A stretch of DNA of 64,000 nt from Edaphochlamys debaryana (Eukaryota; Chlorophyta; Chlorophyceae; Chlamydomonadales): contig JAEHOE010000088.1 of the NCBI GenBank assembly GCA_016858145.1, forward strand, positions 517,923 to 581,922, given 5' to 3'. Numbering within the stretch: position 1 is the first letter of the stretch; every line of letters starts with the position of its first letter. Shown here one piece after another: positions 55,658 through 64,000 of this stretch. The translations under genes and the position numbers were made by a program. The notes under the pieces are model-generated. The model did not search any database and was not told the origin of the DNA. It saw nothing but the letters and a program-made list of their open reading frames with translations.

Positions 55658-58016
55658 TCAGCGTCCCCGGCCCCGCCCCTGCCCCCGCCCCTGACCCCGG
55701 CCCTGCGCCCGCCCCTGACCCCGCCCCCGGCCTGCCCTCCCGCCTGCCCTCGTGGCCGTGGCCGGACTTGCACGCCCCCTCCCCACCGCCACCTCTGCCC
55801 CCGCCGCTGCCTGCGCCCCCGCCTCCAACACCCCCTCGGCCTGCAGCCACGCCCGCACCTCCGCCCGCCACCTCGCGTCGCCCACATCCTCCCAATCCTC
55901 GTGCGGCTCGGACGGTAGAAACCCAATCCGGCGCAGCAGACGAAGCACGGGAAGCGGCGCTGCTTGTTCGATGCTGTTAGGAATGAGTCGGTCGGGACGG
56001 GCTAGGGGCACGCCCAGGCGGTGCAGGGACTCCAGGATCAGGAAATCGCCACCGTGTGCCGCGGCCGGGTAGGCAGTAGCCCAGTACGGGAGTGGCCAGT
56101 CCTGCGGATGGCGCAGAACGGAAGGGAAAGGAGGTGAAGGGAGCTGGAAGGCATGTGGGTCTGGCGGCGGGCAGGGAGCAGAGCAAGGCATCGGGGCTCG
56201 GGCCCCGCAAAGCCTGAGTGAGCGAGCTACATCAGTGCCTTAACGTGCCTGGACGGCACCTCGGCACAGCCCGCTCGCGCCCTCGAAAACCGAGCTCAGG
56301 TGAGAACCCGTACCGCATCCAGCCGCCGCCTTCCAGAAACGTTATGTCAGCCCCGCGGGGCGCCAGGCCATCAGCCGCCAGCTTCTTACACACAGGAACC
56401 CTCTCCAGCAGTAGCGCTCGCAAGGACCCCTCGCGAGCCTGACAAGCCCCAGCCGAGCAAGGAGCAACCATCCGAGGGATGCGTGCTTTTATCGCCTCGC
56501 GTGCCGAGACCTGATGGCATGGCCCTTGCACCCCTTCCCCGCATACTGCCGCACCTGCTTGGGCACGCCCCGCTCCTGCAGCCACTCGAGCGCCACCACG
56601 CACCCGCCGTGGGAAGCCGCGCTCCAGGGGGCGTAGGCCGGGGCGAAGCCCTTGTCGTACAGCCACGTCACCAGCTCCAAGCTGCCGGAGCGCAGAGCTT
56701 CGTCGAAGCAGTTATGGACGCGAAGGCGGCCCTCCTCGTGTTGCAGTGCCTCGGCCCCGAACGCCTCCAGCACCCACGCCACGGTCTCCACACTGCCCGA
56801 CCTACACGCCGCCTCCATCAGCCGGGCCGGGTCTGCGACGACACGCCCGGCCGCGTGCAGCACCCGAAGGACCTCCGTGTGGCCACCCGCTGCTACAGAG
56901 GTGCTCAAAAACGGCGACGTGACTTGAAGCGTCACGCCCCGCTCCAGCAGCCAGCGGAGGACGTCCGCGCGACCGTGCTCGGCCGCTGCCTCAGCCGCGT
57001 CCTTGCCAACTGCGTATCCCATGCCCTCCACCAGCAGGGTCAGCCGCGCAAGGCCGTCGGGGCGGGAGGCGGCGGCGGCGCAGGCAGCCTCGGGGTTGGA
57101 CGCGCCCTGGCGGAGCGAGGGAGGGGACGGGAGGGCAAGTCAGGGGCATTCACCGTGGGAGACCTGAAAGCGGGGCCAGGCAGCCTTGCCCCACGCCACA
57201 CTTCCCAATCTACGGTTCACGACAGATCCAGATCCTCACCCGCTCAACCAGCCACGCCACCTTGGCTGCCCAGTCGGGCGTGGGGCTGCGGGCGGCCGCC
57301 GGGAGCGCTCTAGCCAGGGAACCGTCCACAAAGCTTGCGACTTCAAGCTCCTGTGCTAGCGCTTGAAGCGTGGACAGATCGCAGCCCTCCGCCGCCGCCC
57401 CGAGCGCGGTGCTCCTGTCAATGCGGTCGAAACCGCGCTCCTCCGGCCCCTGGCGAAACAGGGCGAGCGCGAGCTCCGGGTGCCCGCCCCGCAGCGCGGC
57501 GCTCACGCATTGCGTGTCCCGCTCGCAGCCCTGCTCCCGCAGCCACTCGCAGACGACCCTGTGGGCCCCCTCGAAAGCGGCGGCCAGAAGATTCGATGAC
57601 CTGCCCTGGTCTGGCATCCACCACCGGCGTTCCGCCAGCAAGCGGCACACGTGCAGCTTGCCAGCGGTAGCGGCAGACATCATGACAGCGTGCCCCGGGC
57701 ACAGGCCAGTCGCCGCCACAGCCACCTCCAAGTTGGCCAGGTCCCCGCTAGCCGCGGTCAGGCACAGCAGCTTACGCCGCTGGTCGCGGGAGAAGGCATG
57801 GCATGCGCCCGGGGCCGACCAGCGGGGACCGAAGGCCCAGCTCGGAGAGGGCTGGGAAAGCCGCACGACGGCGCGGTCCTTGAATTGCTCAGACGTCTGG
57901 CGGTTCACGAGTCGCAGCGAGCAGGCGACCTCATTGGGCGGCAAGAAGCTCGCGATCCGGTCCACAAGCTCGGGAATGAACACGTCGCCGCAGCTGTGGC
58001 GCCTTCTAGTATCCAT
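55658..58016 (-). CDS. F-box and ankyrin-like repeat protein (intact tandem paralogue)
   Basis: Three exons (58016-57240, 57106-56555, 56101-55658) join in phase to 590 residues. Residues 10-45 (DVFIPELVDRIASFLPPNEVACSLRLVNRQTSEQF, given here only by its ends FIPEL and RLVNR) form an F-box-like fold. The remainder has degenerate ankyrin-type repeats: AASGDLANLEVAV, TAGKLHVCRLLAE, EGAHRVVCEWLRE, RGGHPELALALF, AEHGRADVLRWLLERG, GGHTEVLRVLHAAG, and HGGDFLILESLHRLG. Such proteins act as substrate adaptors of SCF ubiquitin ligases in other eukaryotes; the target is unknown. The last 50 residues are Arg/Gly-rich (GRGQGRGQ), possibly from a repeat expansion or an unrecognised intron. It lies head to tail with a broken copy 1.1 kb away. 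Confidence 0.8.
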
Positions 58017-59866
58017 GGAAAAGCCTTAGTTGCTGCCAACAGTGTGGGTGGCGGCTTCCGGTCACGCAAGTGCAGCTGTCGATGCGGGTCGACTTGCACT
58101 CGCCACCGATAAGCGCGCGGAAGAGCTGTCGCGGCTCGTGATGCGTATGGCAAGGCAAAGCCAGTTGCGTGCGGTGTACCGCGCAATGTCATCGGCAATC
58201 TCGACCTGACACGCCCCTGCCCCTGCACAGCTGCACTTACCTCTCTCTTTGCCCCTCTGCCCCCAGACCAGGCCCGGTCGCAGAGCCTTGCTCGCCATTG
58301 CCCTCCTCCTCTGCTCCCGGCCCTGAGGTTTCGCCGCCTATCACAGGCACCTCGGGGCCATGACTGCGTTGGGCGACGTGGCCGAGGCCCCAGCCCCCAG
58401 TCCCTCATCCTCGTCCCAGAAGACGCAGGGCCAGGGCCCTGCGCAGGGCTTTGGTCAGCAGGGGGAGATGTGCATGCCGATTTAAGCGTGTCCTCACTCA
58501 ACCCGCTCGTGCCACCACGTACCGGTACCCGGCCTGAGCTGCACCGCCCCAGCCCCTTCACTGGTGACCTGCTCTTCATCTATCTCGCCCGCCCCACGAC
58601 GCCCTCCCCTCACCCGCTATCCCGTCGCCCGGCTTAGCCCTCCTGTCACAGGCACCCCCTCGTCGCGCCAGGTGAGGGTCCGCTCTAGCATGCCATGGCC
58701 TGGGGTGCCCCCATCCCAGGGGGCTGCAGGGTGACTGTCCCTCGGCGCTGTCTTGGCGTGGCGTGGCCGCCCGCACGGCCCGCTTGCCCCCAGGAGGCGC
58801 GGTACGGCTTACTGTACCTGCCAGGCGTTGCTGCAGCTGTCGATGCCGCCGGTCGACTTTAAGGACACTTGCAGGTGCTAACGACAACGAGCGCAGCAGA
58901 GCTATGCCATGCCGTGACCTGCACCCCCGGCGCTTCGCTTCGTTGATGTTCTTCTATACCCCGGGCGTTCTACGCCCTTCGTGCGGTACTCCTGCGCCAC
59001 CCCTTGCGCCACACCGTGCAGAGCCGCTGCATGCCAGGGGTGACTGTCCACCCCGACGGGTTCTCAGCAGACGGGTGGCACTATGCGTCAAGCGGCAACG
59101 ACCTTACATCACCAACTGCTACCGGTACCCAATCAAGACTACAACCGATAACCCCTGCTGGCTCAAAACCTCCCTCCCACAACCCGCCGCCATTCGCGCA
59201 CCGCCCTCAACCCCACTCCTCCTTCAATCCTGAACCCTGCTCCCTCACTCTTCTGCGCTCAAGCCTCGAACCGGGCTTATCCTCCGCACCAGAACGCCCT
59301 GCCGGAGGCTTGCGTCCAACCGGCAGGGCGTGCCTCCAGAGTCGCCTCCCACTCCAGGCCGCTAGCCGCAACCCAGTTGCCCCACCGAGGGGTCGTAAGA
59401 CCCAGCCCCCTGCCGGCTCCCCTCATCCCTCGCACTGGCCACCGATCCCCCCTGCTGCTGCTGCTGCTTCCCCGCCATCCTCAAAGGCATTCCGTGAGCT
59501 ACCTCGTCCCGGCTCTGCCTCCCCATCTGGCCCACGACGGAGCGCTGTCGGGAACCACCCACTGGACAGCGGATAGTCTGGATACCCCTCTGTCCTCGTC
59601 CATGGGCCCCCCGACTGCGTAGTCTGCGGAACACGCCCTACGCCATAACCAAGCGCTTCGCGTCGTTGATGTCTTCTGCCCCCCGGACTCCTGAGCCGAT
59701 CGCTCTACGCTGGCCTTCAGCCGTACCAGGGTCCTCAGCAGCCTGTACCTTTCGACGCCCTCAAAGCCCTCTCATCAGGCCCTCCAGCCCCTCCAGGCCC
59801 TCTTGCTAGGCCCTCCAGCCCCTCCAGCCCCTCCAGCCCCGCCAGCCCTCCAGCTCTCGTTCCCCC
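58017..59866. other. Intergenic region with a short dispersed duplication
   Basis: About 1.85 kb. The word cgcttcg(c/-)ttcgttgatgttcttct at 58931-58953 recurs diverged at 59655-59673 (cgcttcgcgtcgttgatgtcttc), each followed by a ccccgg context. A gccctccagcccctccagcc repeat stands at 59776-59850. No gene recognised. Confidence 0.5.
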
Positions 59867-59945
59867 TCACTCCCCGATGATGCGCAGTGCGTCATGCAGC
59901 ACCGCCTTGGCGTCCGCCACCACCCGCGCACCCGCCGCCAACAGC

Positions 59946-59981
<36 letters not shown>

Positions 59982-62900
59982 GTGCGGCGGCCGCCGCCGC
60001 TGGCAGCGCCGCCCTCTGCGCCCTCGCCGCCGGAGATCGGGTCCTCGCCACCAGCAGCCTCAGCGGTGGCGGAGGAGGCAGCCGGGCCCGCGGGCTCCGC
60101 GGCGGTGGCGGCGGCGGCGCGGGCGGCGGTCTTGGAGGCGGGGGTGGGGGTGGCGGTGCCGGAGGTGGGGGCCTCCTCGTCCACGCCCATGACCTGACAG
60201 GGGGTAGAGGTGGGAGGAGAAGATGGGCAAAGAGGGAGAGGAGGAGGCAAGAGAGCCTCAGGGGGAGGTCGTGGTTGAAGGTACTCCAGTACCATTTGGG
60301 GCTGGCTAGTGCGGGAAATGACATGGAAATGGAGGACCTCCCCTGCAAGCATACGGGGGAGCTGTACAGAGACACCCCCCCCCTTCCACCTCACCATCCA
60401 GATTTCCCAACCTGAGTGATCCCGGTTACCCCTCCCTCTCCTTCCCACCCCCCACCTTGCACGCCGCGTCCAGCGCCGCTGCCGCCAGCTGCAGCGCCGC
60501 CCCCTCCACCCCGTGCGCCGCCTGCTGCCCCGCCGCAGCCACCCGGGCGGCGGCGGTGGAGGCGGCGCTGGCGGCGGCCGCAAAGGCCTGAACGGGAGGA
60601 AAGGGAAAGGCTGTGAGGGATGGAGGGGGGAGATGGAGAAGAGGTTGACGGGGGCCTGCCGCATCTCCCCTACCCTGCCCTGCCCACCCGACCCTACTGC
60701 TGCTCGCCCTTCCCTCTCCTGCCCTCTCCTGCCCAACGGCCCCCCCTGATACTCCTTTTGCTGCAATCGGGCCACATGACAGGGCCAAAAGGTCTACCAC
60801 AGTCTACCCTTCCTTTCGGACCCTAACAACGCCCCACCCACCCTATCCACGCTCCTGAAGCCGCCGCTGGGCGCGACGATGCTGGCGGCGCGGGAGGGCC
60901 CCCGCGACATTGGGTCGGTCGGGGTGGGGGCGGGGGTGGAGGGGTCGGGCGCGGAGTCGGGGCCGGAGGGGGGGGAGGAGCCGGAGGGGTAGGGGTAGCC
61001 CTCCCCCGGGGCCCCGCCCTCCTCCAGGGTGCGGGGCTCGGGGGTGGTGGGCCTCTGGGGGGGGGGGGGAGGGGGGGAGGGGGGGAGGGGGGGAGGAGGG
61101 GGGGGAGGGGGGGAGGGGGGGAGGGGGGGGAGGGGGGGAGGGGGGGAGGGGGGGAGGGGGGGAGGGGGGGAGGGGGGGAGGGGGGGAGGGGGGGGGGGAG
61201 GGGGGGAGGGGGGGAGGGGGGGGAGGGGGGGAGGGGGGGAGGGGGGGAGGGGGGGAGGGGGGGACGGGGGGAGGGGGGGAGGGGGGGGGAGGGGGGGAGG
61301 GGGGGAGGGGGGGAGGGGGAAGGGGAAAGGCAAGGTGCAGATGAGGAGGGAGGGTGGAAGGGTGGAAGGGTGAGTGGGTCAGGCAGGGTGCCGAGACCCA
61401 TCCTACCTACGAGTGAGGAGACCCCACTCGACCTTGGTTCCAGGATCCCCGTCCACGCCAAGTCTTGACCACACCGTGCACCCCACGCCCCCCGTACGAC
61501 TCTGTATACCTGCCCTAGATGCAAGACCCTCAATCCAGATCCATTCAGATCCAGATCCTAGATCTCAACATCCCACCCACCTCGATGTCCTCCAGGGAGG
61601 GGTGGCGGTGCGTCAGGTCCATCGGGGGTCCGCCGCCGCCGCCGTTGCCGCCCTCCGCCGCCCCACCGTCCTGCTGGTCGCCCCCAGCCTCCGCCTCCGC
61701 ACCGGCAAAGACCGAGCGCCCCTCCTGCAGGCGGGAAAGCAGAGGTGGGCGCAGTGGAGGGTTAGCCACACACCACTGAACAGGAAGGGCCTCGACGCTT
61801 GACCAGCGATGGAGATGCAGGGGCGAGGCGGCGGGAGGAGGTATGCATGGAGCGGGGGGCTGAATGGAGCGAGCCACACAGCACTTGGGACCGCAAAGCC
61901 TCCACTACCAGTACCAATAACAAACTATATTCACCCCATAAGGACGCGCACTACCTCAACCGCCTCACCTGCTGTGTGTCGCCCCGCAGGCGGCCAAACA
62001 CGCCCCCCACCAGCCGCCTCACGCTGTTCCCCGCACCCGCCGCCGCCTCGCCCGCCGCACCCACGGCGCCAACCGCTGTACCCGCCGCCCCAGAAAGCGT
62101 CTCCCTCGCGCCGCCAGCGGCCACTGCCGCCGCCTCGCTCGCAACCCCCACGGCGTTCCGCGCACCGCCCGCCGCCTCTGCCACCACCTCGCCTGCCCGA
62201 GCCACGGCGCCCCTGGCGCCCACCGCCACCCCCGTCAGGCCCTCCCTGGCGCTGCCAACGGCGCCGCCGCCGCCGGCCGCCGTCAGCGCCTCCCGTGCGC
62301 CGGCCACGGCGCCGCCGGCGGCCCTGCCGGCCGCCTCCGCCGCGCCGGCGGCGGCGGCGGTCCGCTCCGCCGCCGCCCTCGCGCCGGAGACCACCGCCGC
62401 TGCGTAGCTGGTTGGGGCGGCGGCAGGGGCGGCGGCGGCGGCGGCGGCGGCGGCGGCTTCAGGGGTCGGGCCCTGCTGGTGCTCGAAGGCGGTTATGTCG
62501 GCCTCCTGGGCGGCGCGGGCGTCACGGAGGACCTCGTCTGGGGAGGGGTGGGGGTGGTGGGGGGTGGAGGGGTTGGGGGGAAGAGAGGGGGTTAGCAGCT
62601 CGCCGTATGTAAGGCGAGGCCGAAGTGCTTGGAGCGGGGGAGGGGGAGGGGGATTTTGCGGGGATTTGCGGGGGTTTGGGACTTACTCCAGCCCACCACC
62701 TGCCTGACGTGGGGGTCTGTCAGCCTCTCCTCCGCCAACCCCACCCCCTTACCCGACATGGGCGCAGCCTCCGCGGAACCATCCCTCGCCCCACCCACCC
62801 ACCCTCCCCACCACCTGCCTGACATCCGGTGGGCTGCCCGCCCCTCGCCCAACCGACTCCGCCCCCCCCGCTCCCCCCCCCACACACACCTGACATGGGC

Positions 62901-63492
62901 GCCGCCTCGGATGTGGCCGCCCCTCCCCCCGCCGAGTGCTGTCGGGCCACCTGAATGGCGCTTTGGAGCTGACGGACCTGAGGGGGGGGGAAGGGGGGGG
63001 GGGAGGGTAGGAGGCGGAAGGGGGGGCGGTAGGAGAGGGAGGGGCCCCAAGCCACTGCCACGGCCCGACGCCAGGGGGCCCTTCCACCCCTATGCCCAGG
63101 GCCCCTGGCACCACCATCCTTTCGCCCATCCCTCCCTGCCCCCTGCCATCCCCCATCCCCGCTCTCCTGCTCTCAGCTTCAAACACCCCAATCCTCACCC
63201 CCCCACACACCTCCTCCTCAGTGACAGGCTCTGCCCGCCCGCCCCTATCCCCAACCCCTTTGCCGCCTCTCCAAATCCATCACCCCACGACCCCAACAAA
63301 TCCCCAAATGCCCCCCTGTCCCCCGTCCACCCCTGTGTCCCCACCCCACCTCCTCCTCCGTTGCAGGCTCCGCCATCTCCGGCAGGCTCGCCGCCACCTC
63401 GGCCGCCGCCGCCGCCGCTGCCGCCGCCGCCTCGCTGCGGAAGGCCGCCTCATCGTCCCGCACCGCCGCAATGGCAGAGCCCAGCACGGCAT
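59867..63492 (-). CDS. Ala-rich, LEA-like helical repeat protein, 5' end not found
   Basis: Exons 63492-63350, 62977-62890, 62537-61969, 61724-61581, 61054-60842, 60587-60456 and 60193-59867 join in phase to about 538 codons; the first listed exon begins in phase 1, so at least one more lies upstream. The large third exon encodes about 150 residues of short Ala/Gly repeats (ARAAAERTAAAAG, AEAAGRAAGGAVAG, ARGAVARAGEVVAEA), giving an amphipathic helix pattern like group 3 LEA proteins. Other parts are Gly-rich linkers and acidic stretches (EGRSVFAGAEAEAGGDQQDGG; MDLTHRHPSLEDIE). The tail VVADAKAVLHDALRIIGE is helical. LEA-type proteins protect membranes or enzymes during drying; lipid-droplet or membrane binding is equally possible. 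I do not recognise the family with certainty. Confidence 0.65.
61053..61320. repeat. (gggggga)n homopurine tract before an acceptor
   Basis: About 270 bases of almost pure G with regular A on the plus strand. For the minus-strand gene it is a giant C-rich polypyrimidine tract ending at the acceptor at 61054. It is a candidate for G-quadruplex or H-DNA, and assembly length is doubtful. Confidence 0.95.
62697..62831. repeat. Copies of the LEA-like gene exon end EAAPMS with donor
   Basis: The real junction (62885-62916, cacctgacatgggcgccgcc) recurs at 62750-62781 (acccgacatgggcgcagcct, with a GTAAGG donor on the gene strand). Fragments of cacctgcctgac also occur at 62697-62708 and 62812-62823. 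Confidence 0.65.
63205..63232. repeat. Copy of the exon end EPATEEE and donor
   Basis: cacctcctcctcagtgacaggctctg here repeats cacctcctcctccgttgcaggctccg at the real exon end (63348-63373). Confidence 0.65.
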
Positions 63493-63572
63493 CTGTTCAT
63501 GGGGGTTCGAGGGGGTGGGTGCAGAAAGGGGGGGGCAGGAGGGGAGTCTTGTGTGGGTATGAAGAGGCAGCC

Positions 63573-63609
63573 GCAATGGCAGAGCCCAGCACGGTTGGCA
63601 ATGGGGTGG
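63573..63609. repeat. Copy of the LEA-like exon start
   Basis: gcaatggcagagcccagcacgg is identical to the start of the exon at 63467-63488 (22 bases, given here only in part as gcaatggcagagcccagc). The acceptor side differs. Confidence 0.8.
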
Positions 63610-64000
63610 AGGGGGTGGGGAGGAGGGGGGGCGGGAGGGGGCAGCGGGGCTGCAGGCCAAAGGCTTGTTTGGACCTGCAACGTGCAGTACGCAGCGGAAG
63701 CAGGCGGAACGGAACAAGACGATAGGTCCGGGCCAGGTGCCTGGATGCTCAGATTGCCTGGACGTTGCACAACACAGCGCGAGCAGCTGGGCTGAAGCGG
63801 AGCGGACGCAGCAAAGCGAGTGCCTGCTTTGCTAGGGTGCCGTGTCGGGGCTGCGGTGTGGCGAATGCGCTGACTACCGCAAGCATAGTGAGTGCATGCC
63901 TTGGTGCAGTGCCGGGTGGGGTGCGGTGCGGTGACGGGTCCGCACCTGCGTCCGGCGCCTGGCCGTGCGGGGGGTGCTGGGGCGGGTGGGGGGCGGTGCG
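63610..64000. other. Window edge, no feature resolved
   Basis: Should contain the missing 5' exon(s) or the intron and promoter of the LEA-like gene. A ggtgcggtg(c/t) repeat is visible near 63905-63940. No start codon that splices in phase was identified. Confidence 0.3.

Noticed and set aside
60910..61373. Poly-Gly/Glu and poly-Pro proteins from the gggggga tract
   Set aside because: Homopurine tract with no codon structure; it is the polypyrimidine tract of an acceptor.
1..64000. CRISPR array, bacterial operon, prophage or organelle DNA
   Set aside because: Spliceosomal introns, eukaryotic gene families and extreme nuclear GC content throughout; no spacer-repeat arrays.

Overview
The window is nuclear DNA of a green alga, most likely a chlorophycean of the Chlamydomonas/Volvox kind. 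The evidence is very GC-rich sequence, many short phase-consistent GT-AG introns, C/G-rich polypyrimidine tracts, TGTAA polyadenylation-type signals after several genes, and the gene content: a ciliary protein (CFAP157), a plastid ATP/ADP translocase, a serine/proline-rich wall glycoprotein, a MYND-type zinc-finger protein and a selenocysteine glutathione peroxidase. Exon models were joined by hand from splice sites, reading phase and protein continuity. Each multi-exon model listed keeps an open frame across its joins, except where I call a pseudogene.

Layout. 0.2-4.5 kb, minus: CFAP157, 3' end outside the window. 5.5-7.7 kb, minus: class II aldolase/adducin-like protein. 8.7-11.9 kb, minus: large alpha-helical protein with a C-terminal MYND-like finger. 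13.5-20.6 kb, minus: 14-exon protein kinase of about 1,043 residues whose activation segment holds about 650 extra low-complexity residues and which ends in a prenylation box. 21.7-29.2 kb, minus: 18-exon secreted papain-family protease with an N-terminal domain like the insect 26/29-kDa protease. 30.0-33.6 kb, plus: one-exon Pro/Gln-rich protein. 34.1-40.8 kb, plus: 12-exon secreted wall glycoprotein. 42.9-45.9 kb, minus: plastid nucleotide transporter. 48.4-50.9 kb, minus: glutathione peroxidase with an in-frame TGA (Sec) and a twin-arginine lumen-type presequence. 52.4-58.0 kb, minus: tandem F-box/ankyrin-like paralogues, one broken and one intact. 59.9-63.5 kb, minus: Ala-rich LEA-like protein, 5' end incomplete.

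Structures that cut across genes. (1) In at least seven genes the introns carry diverged copies of the neighbouring exon end together with its splice donor or acceptor. They look like tandem duplications across exon-intron junctions, and this is the main unexplained pattern. (2) A 413-bp element occurs twice in opposite orientation at 45.96-46.37 and 51.45-51.87 kb. One copy lies directly upstream of the transporter ATG. (3) One wall-protein intron contains two foldback hairpins inside a tandemly repeated segment. (4) Many introns hold minisatellites or pure homopurine/homopyrimidine tracts.

No rRNA, tRNA, CRISPR array, organelle sequence or complete autonomous transposon was recognised. The genes are ordinary monocistronic eukaryotic units and do not form one pathway.
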